From positions 1 through 14,593 of the forward strand of contig JAKSUU010000005.1 of the NCBI GenBank assembly GCA_024408695.1: a DNA stretch of 14,593 nucleotides, given 5' to 3'. The translations under genes and the position numbers were made by a program. Of the stretch, positions 5,778 to 12,952 are shown piece after piece. Source of the DNA: Coriobacteriales bacterium (GTDB lineage Bacteria; Actinomycetota; Coriobacteriia; Coriobacteriales; QAMH01). The notes under the pieces were generated by a model. The model was given only the letters and a program-made list of their open reading frames with translations. It was not told the origin of the DNA and made no database searches. The first letter of the stretch is position 1; every line of letters begins with the position of its first letter.

Positions 5778-8657
5778 TTAAATGTTAGAAACAACCTCGC
5801 TACAACGAGCACATAAGCCATCTTCGTTGAGCAGTCTATAATTCCAGCAACGAGGACATTTATCACCTTGTGCCTTAACAAGCTCCACGCTAAGTTCATT
5901 TGTATCAGTTGCAGTTAAATTAACTTTAGAAACAATATAAATTTCTGCAAGATTTTCTAAGCCAATGCTTTCTAATATTTTAATTTGGTTAGAATTTACA
6001 CTAATGTTAACTACAACCTCTTGACTTTTTGAAACTTCACCTGCATCTCGCATTTGTTCGAGTTCTTTAGTAATTAAATCGCGAAGATTTTCTACAAGTA
6101 TAAAATCATCGATTAACTTTGTTTGCTCATCCAAGGTAATTTGAGGCATAAAATCTTGCGCAAGTGGCCAACCAGCAAGTGCAACAAATTCAGGCCTGTT
6201 TTCTTGCTTTAGACCTTCAGGATAATATTCCCATACCTCATCACAGGTAAAACTTAAAATAGGCGCAAGTTGACGCACCAAGCATTCAAGCATATTTGCA
6301 AGAACACTTTGTGCACTACGACGACTAACACTATTTTTAGCATCTGAATAAAGTCGGTCTTTAATTGCGTCTAAATAAATAGAAGAAAACTTAGAAATAA
6401 AATCGTACCAAGTTCTAAAAACTACATAAAACTTATATTCGTCGTAAGCTTGAGTGCATTGATTTGCAACTTCAATAAGTGCAGACATAGCCCACTTATC
6501 GAATGTAAGCATTTCGTCAGCACTAACAAAATCGTCATTAGAAAAATCATAAAGATTGCTAAGAAGATATCTAAATGTATTGCGGATGCGTCTATAAGCT
6601 TCACTTGTACGGTCTATGATTTCATCACCAATAGATACATCTTGAGAATAATCTACACTAGCAACCCATAAGCGAAGCACATCAGCACCCGATTTTGCAA
6701 TAACATCCGCTGGATCAATTACATTGCCAAGTGATTTCGACATCTTTTTGCCGTCTTTATCCATCGTAAAACCACAGCTAATAACTGCCTTATATGGAGG
6801 ACGATCAAAAGCAGCAACACTTGTTAACAAAGACGACTGAAACCAACCACGGTGTTGGTCGCTACCTTCGAGGTAAACATCGGCGGGGCTTTGCAGATAT
6901 TCTCGAGTACCACAAACTGATGTATGAGACACTCCACTTTCAAACCAAACATCTAAAACATCAGTGCAAGATTTATAATTTTTACTACCACATTCTGGGC
7001 AACATGTATCTGCAGGTAAAAATTCGCTTGGATCTTTTTGATACCAGGCATCTGCACCTTCATGCGCAAATAAATCAATTACTGCATCGAATGTAGCTTC
7101 GTTTGCAATTGTTGTTCCGCAATCTTTACATTCAAAAATTGGAAGTGGAACTCCCCAGAAACGCTGGCGAGAAATACACCAATCTGGACGATCACTAACC
7201 ATAGGCTCAATACGATTTTGAGTCCAGGCAGGTATCCACTCAACCTCGTTCTCTATAGCATTAACAGCATTTTTGCGCAAATTGGTTTTGTCCATAGAAA
7301 CAAACCATTGTGTAGTAGCTCTAAAAATAACAGGTTCTTTGCAACGCCAACAATGTGGGTAAGAGTGCAAAATATCTTTTTGAGCTGCTAATGTGCCGCG
7401 CTTGCGCAAAAATTCTATGATTTCTTGATTGCTTTCTACGGCATCTTTGCCAGCCCAAGGGCATGTATCTTTCATGAATTTACCGTCATCATCAACTGGC
7501 ATAACCGTTTCGATTCCAAATTGCTGAGAAACAAGATAGTCATCTACACCATGACCAGGAGCAGTGTGAACACAACCGCAACCTGTATCTAAGGTAACAT
7601 GTTCACCATAAATTACGGTGCCACTTTTATCGTCGAGTATTGGATGCACATAACTTGTATTTAATAAATCTTTACCCTTAAATTCAATGAGATCTTCACA
7701 AGCAATATCGCTTGTAGTTTCACCATTTATTCTTTGTAAAGAATAACCTTGCCAATCACATTCTTGAGCAACGTGTTCAAGTAGCTCTTTAGCAAGAATA
7801 ATATTTTCACCATTTACATTTGCAATAATATATTGCGCCAAAGGAGCAAGGCTAACTGCCATATTAGCTGGTAAAGTCCATGGTGTGGTAGTCCAAATTA
7901 AAATACTCACAGTGCTTGAATTAATACCAGCTTCACTAAGCGCTTTGCCAAGATTCTCATTTGCCTCCTTTAAGGCAAATTTAACATAAATGGATGGAGA
8001 TGTTTCATCAGAATACTCAATTTCAGCCTCGGCCAAAGCTGTATGACAATGACTGCACCAATGGATAGGCTTGCGACCCTGATAAATTGCACCATCTAAA
8101 AACAACTTTTTAAATACACGAATATTGCCTACCTCGTATTCTGGTAAAAAAGTGAGATACGGGTTGTCCCATTCACCTAAAACACCAAGGCGTTTAAAAC
8201 CTTTTCTTTGAATTTCTAATTGTTTTTCTGCGTATTCTCGGCAAATCTTTCTAAAGGTAGCAACAGGGATTTTTGCCATTTTTTCTTTGCCAAGCTCATT
8301 TTCAACCTTGTTTTCTATAGGCAAACCATGACAATCCCAACCAGGAACATAAGGAGCATAAAACCCACGCATGCTTTTATACTTAACAATAAAATCCTTC
8401 AAAATTTTATTAAAAGCATGACCTATATGAATTGGACCATTTGCATAAGGTGGACCATCATGCAAAATAAAGGGTTGGCAACCTTCACGTTGTTTTAAAA
8501 CTTGCTCATAAAGATTAGCCTTGTCCCATTTTTCAAGGCGCAAGGGCTCTTTTTGAGATAAAGAAGCCTTCATCTTAAAAGAAGTAGAAGGCAAATTCAT
8601 TGTTTCTTTATAGCTTGTAGCGCTTTCCTTTTTTGCGCTTTTGTTTTCTTCGCTCAA
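5778..8657 (-). CDS. ileS: Isoleucyl-tRNA synthetase
   Basis: A 959-residue class I aminoacyl-tRNA synthetase that charges tRNA-Ile. The Rossmann-fold motif HIGH is at 77-80 (in GPPYANGPIHIGH), an editing domain is inserted after it, and KMSKS is at 638-642 (coding bases 6732-6746). An anticodon-binding domain is followed by a C-terminal zinc finger with Cys934, 937, 949 and 952, the form found in type 1 bacterial IleRS. Length is normal. The start is TTG: AAGGAG (8663-8668) overlaps the stop of the preceding gene and lies 5 nt before it, and the next in-frame ATG (residue 20) has no better site. The start is 9 nt behind the DUF3467-like gene. No T-box leader is visible, although ileS is often T-box controlled in Gram-positive bacteria. 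Confidence 0.98.
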   Translation of the reverse strand: MSEENKSAKKESATSYKETMNLPSTSFKMKASLSQKEPLRLEKWDKANLYEQVLKQREGCQPFILHDGPPYANGPIHIGHAFNKILKDFIVKYKSMRGFYAPYVPGWDCHGLPIENKVENELGKEKMAKIPVATFRKICREYAEKQLEIQRKGFKRLGVLGEWDNPYLTFLPEYEVGNIRVFKKLFLDGAIYQGRKPIHWCSHCHTALAEAEIEYSDETSPSIYVKFALKEANENLGKALSEAGINSSTVSILIWTTTPWTLPANMAVSLAPLAQYIIANVNGENIILAKELLEHVAQECDWQGYSLQRINGETTSDIACEDLIEFKGKDLLNTSYVHPILDDKSGTVIYGEHVTLDTGCGCVHTAPGHGVDDYLVSQQFGIETVMPVDDDGKFMKDTCPWAGKDAVESNQEIIEFLRKRGTLAAQKDILHSYPHCWRCKEPVIFRATTQWFVSMDKTNLRKNAVNAIENEVEWIPAWTQNRIEPMVSDRPDWCISRQRFWGVPLPIFECKDCGTTIANEATFDAVIDLFAHEGADAWYQKDPSEFLPADTCCPECGSKNYKSCTDVLDVWFESGVSHTSVCGTREYLQSPADVYLEGSDQHRGWFQSSLLTSVAAFDRPPYKAVISCGFTMDKDGKKMSKSLGNVIDPADVIAKSGADVLRLWVASVDYSQDVSIGDEIIDRTSEAYRRIRNTFRYLLSNLYDFSNDDFVSADEMLTFDKWAMSALIEVANQCTQAYDEYKFYVVFRTWYDFISKFSSIYLDAIKDRLYSDAKNSVSRRSAQSVLANMLECLVRQLAPILSFTCDEVWEYYPEGLKQENRPEFVALAGWPLAQDFMPQITLDEQTKLIDDFILVENLRDLITKELEQMRDAGEVSKSQEVVVNISVNSNQIKILESIGLENLAEIYIVSKVNLTATDTNELSVELVKAQGDKCPRCWNYRLLNEDGLCARCSEVVSNI

Positions 8658-8662
8658 AGCGG

Positions 8663-8668
8663 CTCCTT
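8663..8668 (-). promoter_or_regulatory. Ribosome binding site that decides the TTG start of ileS
   Basis: AAGGAG on the minus strand shares two bases with the TAA stop of the preceding gene and lies 5 nt before TTG at 8657. It is the only good Shine-Dalgarno match in this stretch and suggests that termination on the upstream gene feeds initiation on ileS. Confidence 0.75.
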
Positions 8669-8936
8669 AATCGTTTAAACCTTTTTCTAAATGTTTAGAT
8701 AAATGATTGTTCAAAGTTTCTGATAAGCGTGCAAGTTCGCTAGTAGGCATAATGATTCTAGAAACCAAATGTGCAGGGACTTCGTTGGTTTCTCTATTGA
8801 TGCTAGGATGATCAACATATAAAAAATCTATGCGAGATTCTGGACCATTTGTGCTAATTATCGAAGAATTTGCATATTGTCCGCAAGCCTTTTCTAATGT
8901 TGCTTCAAATCTAATTTTTACTTGGTCGTTAGACAT
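8667..8936 (-). CDS. DUF3467-like small protein
   Basis: An 89-residue protein resembling DUF3467: a YANSSII segment near 21-27, SRIDFLYVDHP (34-44), HLVSRIIMP (56-64) and a C-terminal helix with LNNHLSKHLEKG. These match the remembered family pattern of YAN, E-x-x-x-DF, a variable loop, then SR-hydrophobic-P and a final helix. The function of this family is not known to me. AAGGGGA lies 4 nt before the ATG, a strong site. It heads the ileS-lspA-rluD-thiN run, which may mean it is translated with the synthetase for expression reasons alone. Confidence 0.75.
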   Translation of the reverse strand: MSNDQVKIRFEATLEKACGQYANSSIISTNGPESRIDFLYVDHPSINRETNEVPAHLVSRIIMPTSELARLSETLNNHLSKHLEKGLND

Positions 8937-8952
8937 GTTTTCCCCTTAATAT

Positions 8953-8985
8953 AAGTTATAAAACAATAAAAAATTTTACAACAAA
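8953..8985 (-). promoter_or_regulatory. Candidate promoter of the DUF3467-ileS-lspA-rluD-thiN run
   Basis: The 84-nt gap upstream is very AT-rich. On the minus strand TTGTTG, 18 nt, TATAAC gives a fair -35/-10 pair close to the ribosome site. No terminator for the preceding cca gene is evident, so the run may also be read from further upstream. Confidence 0.35.
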
Positions 8986-9020
8986 AATATTCCGTTTATA
9001 AAAAAGAAAGCCGACTTAAT

Positions 9021-10370
9021 CTAGTTGTTAAAATTAACTAAATATTTTGCGCGTTTTTTAAGCGTTTTGCGTTTATTTTTAAGCGTATTATTAACAACTT
9101 CTTCAAAAAGTTTATTGAGAATTTGGCCGACTTTAGGCCCGGGTTCAATCCCTAATTTTATAATGTCATTGCCATCTATTTTTAACTCATTAATCTTAAA
9201 AACCTGCATAGAATTAACAGTTTTTTGATATAGTTGTAGCTCTTTTGACCAATATGTTAAATTTTCACTTAATTTATAGGTTGAATGAGCAAATGTATCG
9301 GCAAACCTAATAATAACAAGGTTTTTTGTTTGCTTTTTACCAATTTTTAAAATGAGTTTTCGTAAACTTTTTTGACTAAAACGAATGTCTCGGTCATGAT
9401 ATTTTACAAGCTCAGCGACCTTATTTTTAAAGTTTTTTGATGTATGAAGAGATTCACATGTATTTTTAACCTTTTGCTCTCCAATTTTTGCATGACCAGG
9501 AAAATGGCCAACACCTTTTTCGTCAATTCTAAAGCAAAAGGGTTTTCCTATATCATGAAACAAGGCAGCAAATCTAATAATTGGTTTTGGTTTAACGCAC
9601 ATACAAGTTTTAACACTGTGTTGCCAAACATCCATATCGTGATATTTACACTGTTGATTAAAACCAGACATTTTTTCTATTTCTGGAATGATATACTTTA
9701 AAACTTGAGTATAATTAAGCAAAATTGGTGCAGCGTAATTACCACAAATAAGTTTTAAAAATTCATCGCGAAGTCTTTCTGCGCTTATGTTTTTTAACAA
9801 GGGAGCGCACTCTAAAATAGCCGAATGAGTTTCTTTTTCAATTTTAAAACCAAGGGTGGCGCTAAATCGCAAAGCCCTAATAATTCTTAAAGCATCTTCT
9901 TCAAAACGAGCCCTGGGCACACCAACACACTTAATTATTTTATTTTCTAAGCATTTTTTTCCCTCAAATAAATCAATAAGACCGGCTTTTTTATTGTAAG
10001 CAAGCGCATTGATTGTAAAGTCGCGTCTAGAAAGATCTAAATCAATTGTAGGTTCAAACTCTACACTATCTGGGTGTCTATTATCGCTATAGTTACCTTC
10101 ACTTCTAAAAGTGGTAATGTCATAATTTTTATTGTTATAAACAGCAGTTACGGTACCGTGCTTAATACCGGTTTCGAAACATTTAATTGAATTGTTATTT
10201 AGAATTGTCTTTACTTCTTGCGGTCGAGCATTTGTGCAAATGTCCCAATCTTTAGGAACAATTTCTAAAAGTGTGTCTCGAACGCATCCACCAACTACAT
10301 AAGCATCAAAAGAATTCTTGTGTAAAATTTTTAAAAGTTTCTTAGCGCCTGTATCAATTTTAAATTTCAT
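9021..10370 (-). CDS. cca: CCA-adding tRNA nucleotidyltransferase
   Basis: A 449-residue class II nucleotidyltransferase. The N-terminal catalytic head has VVGGCVRD (25-32) with the metal-binding DWD pair (Asp41, Asp43), a DITTFRSEG segment (84-92) and RRDFTINALAYN (115-126). The neck motif RFEEDALRIIRALRFSATLGF (155-175) selects nucleotides in this family. A C-terminal HD domain follows, with HDMDVWQHS (244-252) and LFHDIGKP (270-277). Enzymes of this group add or repair the 3' CCA of tRNA; poly(A) polymerase relatives share the head, but the overall length and HD domain fit the Cca type. It starts 15 nt behind the menG stop without a clear ribosome site. The sole tRNA in this window already encodes CCA, so the enzyme would serve repair or other tRNAs. 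Confidence 0.93.
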   Translation of the reverse strand: MKFKIDTGAKKLLKILHKNSFDAYVVGGCVRDTLLEIVPKDWDICTNARPQEVKTILNNNSIKCFETGIKHGTVTAVYNNKNYDITTFRSEGNYSDNRHPDSVEFEPTIDLDLSRRDFTINALAYNKKAGLIDLFEGKKCLENKIIKCVGVPRARFEEDALRIIRALRFSATLGFKIEKETHSAILECAPLLKNISAERLRDEFLKLICGNYAAPILLNYTQVLKYIIPEIEKMSGFNQQCKYHDMDVWQHSVKTCMCVKPKPIIRFAALFHDIGKPFCFRIDEKGVGHFPGHAKIGEQKVKNTCESLHTSKNFKNKVAELVKYHDRDIRFSQKSLRKLILKIGKKQTKNLVIIRFADTFAHSTYKLSENLTYWSKELQLYQKTVNSMQVFKINELKIDGNDIIKLGIEPGPKVGQILNKLFEEVVNNTLKNKRKTLKKRAKYLVNFNN

Positions 10371-10385
10371 AGTGGCTGGATCCCA

Positions 10386-11189
10386 TTATTCGCTTTCATA
10401 TTTAATGTTTTCACCAGTGATTAGTGCTGCCGCACCACACATAAACGTTTTAATGCCAATGTATACAAATCCACATTCATTAAAAAGTTCAACAAGTTCA
10501 GGAATCGATAAAAAGTTCTGTGTGCTTTCAAATAACCACATATATTCTTCTTTGTGTTCTTTGCCACCGCCTAAAAGGGGCATAATATTTTTAAAATAAG
10601 CTTTATAAGCTGGTGAAATTGCACGGTTGTCTATAGAATGAGAATCTAGACAACATACAATTCCTTCTTCTTTTGTAACGCGTTTCATTTCTAATAAACA
10701 AGCTTTATAGTCACTAAGATTTCTAAGACCAAAACTAATCACGGCAGAATCAAATTCGTTAGCTTTGAAAGGAAGCTTTAAGGCATCGGCGTTAATAAAT
10801 TCAACATTTTTTAGACCGGCGCATCTGCTCTTTGCAACATCAAGCATATTATTCGAAAAATCAACGCCTACAACATAAGCATCTTCATAGTTTTTTGCAA
10901 TATTATATGTAATGTCTCCTGTACCACAACATAAATCTAACACTTTGTATGGTTTGCCATCTTCTTTAGGGGCAGACATAGCAGCATTAATTAAATATTC
11001 TTTCCATGCAAGATGCCTCCCTAAAGAAATTAAATTATTCGATGAATCGTAAGTAGAAGCTATATTATCAAAAACTTCTTGAACATCCTGCGTTTTTGCA
11101 GGATTATTGGTATTTGAACTTTTTACCGATATAGACGCATCTTTATTTATTTTTTTTTTTTTTTTTTTGTCTTCTTGTTTTTTTTCTTT
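10386..11189 (-). CDS. menG: Demethylmenaquinone methyltransferase (MenG/UbiE); start codon not identifiable
   Basis: An S-adenosylmethionine-dependent C-methyltransferase for the last step of menaquinone synthesis. The SAM-binding motif is VLDLCCGTGD, followed by VVGVDFSNNML, the post-I motif INADALKLPF and FGLRNLSDY. The first in-frame ATG (10979) would give only 197 residues and miss the conserved N-terminus. Reading further upstream in the same frame gives VFDNIASTYD (11046-11075), NNLISLGRHLAWK and then the SAM motif, exactly as in UbiE/MenG. The frame stays open to 11189 (267 codons), where a TGA blocks it, but no ATG, GTG or TTG occurs in the extension. It starts with a Lys-rich stretch over 19 A residues (11150-11168). 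A TTG at 11191-11193 lies one frame away and would join this frame if the tract had 18 or 21 A. The family call is sure; the 5' boundary is not. Confidence 0.9.
   Translation of the reverse strand, partial: KEKKQEDKKKKKKINKDASISVKSSNTNNPAKTQDVQEVFDNIASTYDSSNNLISLGRHLAWKEYLINAAMSAPKEDGKPYKVLDLCCGTGDITYNIAKNYEDAYVVGVDFSNNMLDVAKSRCAGLKNVEFINADALKLPFKANEFDSAVISFGLRNLSDYKACLLEMKRVTKEEGIVCCLDSHSIDNRAISPAYKAYFKNIMPLLGGGKEHKEEYMWLFESTQNFLSIPELVELFNECGFVYIGIKTFMCGAAALITGENIKYESE
11150..11168 (-). repeat. Homopolymer tract of 19 A (minus strand) at the start of menG
   Basis: Nineteen consecutive T on the plus strand. They sit inside a nearly pure purine stretch (minus strand 11150-11190) between the stop of the Lys/Ala-rich gene and the conserved start of MenG. 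Tracts this long are prone to replication and transcription slippage and also to miscounting in sequencing. Confidence 0.95.
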
Positions 11190-11200
11190 TCAAGTTTTTT

Positions 11201-11797
11201 CTAAATCTTGCTTTGGGCTACAATACTTTCTTCTTTTGCAGCACTAATAATAATATCGGCTTCTTTTTTTGCGTCTTTTATTGCTTTATTTGCATCCTTT
11301 TGAGCCTGTTTAGAAATAGCCTTGGCTTGTTTTTTAGAAGACTTAAGGGAACGTTTAGCAATTTTTTTTGCATATTTTGTATCTTTTTTAGCTTGCGACT
11401 TAATTTCATCAAAAGCTTTTTGAACGTCTTTCTTTTGTTTTTCGATTTCTTTAATAGATTGTTTTTTACCATCATCTGCAGACTGAGCAATCGTATTTTT
11501 AATTTGTTCGATTCTTTTATTGAGCTCAGTTTGAATATTTGAATATGCATTATCTATGCCAGAAACTGCAATGTCTTTTGTATTAGAAATTGCATCAACT
11601 GCAGAATCTTTTGTTTTATTGAATACGCCTTTTGTATTTTCTAAGGCTCCTTTTGCATTCTTGCTAGTTTTTTTTATGAGATCTGATGCATTATCTGTTA
11701 CATCATCAACTATATGCTTAGCGCCATCGGCAGTTTTTTTATAGTTTTTAATTGCTTCTTTTTTTAGCTTTTCTAAGTCTTTTTTATTAACACCCAT
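11201..11797 (-). CDS. Lys/Ala-rich helical protein of unknown function, LEA-like
   Basis: A 198-residue protein almost wholly made of Lys, Ala, Asp, Ile, Ser and Asn, with no signal peptide, no membrane segment and few aromatic residues. Loose 11-residue periodicity is visible around 45-85 (NTKGVFNKTKD, AVDAISNTKD, AVSGIDNAYSN), as in group 3 LEA and apolipoprotein-like amphipathic helices. The C-terminal half (105-185) is a strongly basic coiled coil (KKDVQKAFDEIKSQAKK and similar). Possible roles are nucleic-acid or membrane-surface binding or a stress-related disordered helix; none can be chosen. GGAGG lies 4-5 nt before the ATG, one of the best ribosome sites here, and an extended -10 promoter lies upstream, so expression may be high. 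The TAG stop is followed in frame by 17 more Lys-rich codons before TAA. It lies between menA and menG without an obvious role in menaquinone synthesis. Confidence 0.8.
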   Translation of the reverse strand: MGVNKKDLEKLKKEAIKNYKKTADGAKHIVDDVTDNASDLIKKTSKNAKGALENTKGVFNKTKDSAVDAISNTKDIAVSGIDNAYSNIQTELNKRIEQIKNTIAQSADDGKKQSIKEIEKQKKDVQKAFDEIKSQAKKDTKYAKKIAKRSLKSSKKQAKAISKQAQKDANKAIKDAKKEADIIISAAKEESIVAQSKI

Positions 11798-11800
11798 TGT

Positions 11801-11806
11801 TCCTCC
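11801..11806 (-). promoter_or_regulatory. Strong ribosome binding site of the Lys/Ala-rich gene
   Basis: GGAGGA on the minus strand, 3 nt before the ATG at 11797, fixes the start. An ATG two bases upstream of the GGAGG has no suitable site of its own. Confidence 0.8.
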
Positions 11807-11808
11807 AT

Positions 11809-11837
11809 ATTACAAGCAATAATGTGTAATTATATCA
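11809..11837 (-). promoter_or_regulatory. Extended -10 promoter with overlapping inverted repeat
   Basis: On the minus strand TGATATAAT (11829-11837) is an exact extended -10 element, 32 nt before the start codon; the -35 is poor (TTTATT or TTTTAT), as is usual for this class. The inverted repeat ATTACA (11809-11814) and TGTAAT (11825-11830), with a 10-nt spacer, overlaps the -10 and the probable start point near 11822, which would suit an operator. The promoter lies next to the menA stop, giving the Lys/Ala-rich gene its own transcript. Confidence 0.5.
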
Positions 11838-11844
11838 TTTTAGA

Positions 11845-12900
11845 CTAAAAAATAAAACTTGCAATAATTGAAAAACAAATTGCAGAATTAATAAATAAAT
11901 TACTTTTGATAATTGACTGCATTAAAACTTGCCTGTCTTTTTGTAAAAATTTCGAAATAAATAATTGGCGTATTGAACCTATGCCAAAAATTGTACAAAC
12001 AACAGCGGCCCAAAAGCCTTCTCCAAAATGCCAAAAACTTACATGAAGAGCAATAGCAATCCAAAGCACAAGACAAATTTTAAAAATTATACAAGCATTT
12101 TTGCGACCAACTAAGACAGGCAAGGTTTTTCGGCCACTTTCAGTGTCTTTTTCTAGGTCACATATGTTTTGAGTAAAATTAATAAGCCCAATTCCAAAAA
12201 CAAATGGCACAACGCTAATAAAAATGTTTACCCAATCTAAATAACCAGCGCCATAAAACCAATTAGACGAAAGCCAAGAAAGCTGAATTGCCTTGTCGTT
12301 AAATAATGAACTTAAAAAAATGATATCGCTAACAAAAGAAAAATTTTGCGAATATGAAGCAAACACACAAATTACTGCAATAGGAATTAGTGCTCCCATT
12401 ACAACACCGCTTACAATTTCTCCAAGAGGCAAATAAGAAAGCGGGGTTTTTCCAAAAGAATAGAAAACTATGGCAAAAGCAGCAATAATTCCAATTAAAA
12501 ATGGCATGGCGCTATGAGCAATCAATGCTGCACAACAACCTGTAAGTAAAGATGTGCAACAAAATACAACTCCTAAATTTAAAACGTGTTTGGGGTTTGG
12601 GCTTTCGTATAACAAAACTGCATCGGTTGGGTCTAAATTATCGGTTATTTTATCTGCACCTTTCTTGTAATCTGCATAATCATTTAATGTATTTACAGCG
12701 CATTGGCTAAAGACACTAGAGATTAAAAGCAATATAAACAAAAATGGAGACACTTTAAATCCAACATAAGCGCTGTACAAAAGGCCAAAAACACAAGGTA
12801 GGATACTTGCTGCAGGCCATGTGTGTGGAGCAGCAAGGCGCACCATACTAAGAAAAGTTAATTTTTTGTATTTTGTATCGCTCATAAATATATTTTTCAC
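11845..12900 (-). CDS. menA: 1,4-dihydroxy-2-naphthoate polyprenyltransferase (MenA, UbiA superfamily)
   Basis: An integral membrane prenyltransferase of about 351 residues that attaches the isoprenoid tail to dihydroxynaphthoate, giving demethylmenaquinone, the substrate of MenG (10386-11189). The two Asp-rich motifs of UbiA enzymes are present: NTLNDYADYKKGAD (70-83), and NICDLEKDTESGRKTLPV (245-262). Eight or nine hydrophobic segments are visible. RLAAPHTWPAASIL near 21-34 is typical of the MenA N-terminus. The protein is longer than the usual 290-310 residues, mainly through an extra hydrophilic stretch at about 182-220. Two starts are possible: GTG at 12900, or ATG at 12885 (residue 6); neither has a clear ribosome site, and the second begins MSDTKYKK. 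Divergent from the phosphohexomutase gene. Confidence 0.93.
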   Translation of the reverse strand: MKNIFMSDTKYKKLTFLSMVRLAAPHTWPAASILPCVFGLLYSAYVGFKVSPFLFILLLISSVFSQCAVNTLNDYADYKKGADKITDNLDPTDAVLLYESPNPKHVLNLGVVFCCTSLLTGCCAALIAHSAMPFLIGIIAAFAIVFYSFGKTPLSYLPLGEIVSGVVMGALIPIAVICVFASYSQNFSFVSDIIFLSSLFNDKAIQLSWLSSNWFYGAGYLDWVNIFISVVPFVFGIGLINFTQNICDLEKDTESGRKTLPVLVGRKNACIIFKICLVLWIAIALHVSFWHFGEGFWAAVVCTIFGIGSIRQLFISKFLQKDRQVLMQSIIKSNLFINSAICFSIIASFIF

Positions 12901-12952
12901 TTAAACTAAATAGTATATTTATAATGTATAGATGAAGAACATAGGTAAAAAT
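12901..12952. promoter_or_regulatory. Divergent promoter region, menA and phosphohexomutase
   Basis: This short AT-rich gap must drive both genes. Plus strand: TATAAT at 12920-12925 with a fair -35, TTCACT (12896-12901, 18-nt spacing), giving a start near 12932. Minus strand: TATACT (12912-12917) and TATAAA (12918-12923) are -10-like, but no convincing -35 was found. The -10 elements of the two directions overlap or abut, so the two promoters may exclude each other. Confidence 0.45.

Noticed and set aside
8937..9020. T-box or other amino-acid-sensing leader for ileS
   Set aside because: The gap is only 84 nt, very AT-rich, with no T-box sequence, specifier stem or antiterminator.
9001..9020. 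Intrinsic terminator behind cca
   Set aside because: A T-rich stretch follows AAGTCGGCTT on the minus strand, but only a 3-bp stem can form.
10386..10979. menG starting at the ATG at 10979 (197 residues)
   Set aside because: It would remove the conserved VFDNIASTYD and SLGRHLAW stretch encoded just upstream in the same frame, and no ribosome site stands before this ATG. The GGGAGG further upstream falls inside the conserved codons.
11150..11168. T run as a plus-strand terminator
   Set aside because: No GC-rich hairpin precedes it and no plus-strand gene ends there.
11213..11542. Phe-rich open frame on the plus strand
   Set aside because: It is the antisense of the Lys-rich gene (AAA codons read as TTT); its composition follows from that and no start signal or family features are present.
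11278..11550. Lys-rich open frame on the minus strand in a second frame
   Set aside because: It lies entirely inside the Lys/Ala-rich gene, whose frame has the strong GGAGG site and regular helical periodicity; the overlap comes from the A-rich sequence.
12771..12780. Third copy of CGCTGTACAA
   Set aside because: It lies inside menA codons, has no -10-like box before it and is easily explained by coding sequence.
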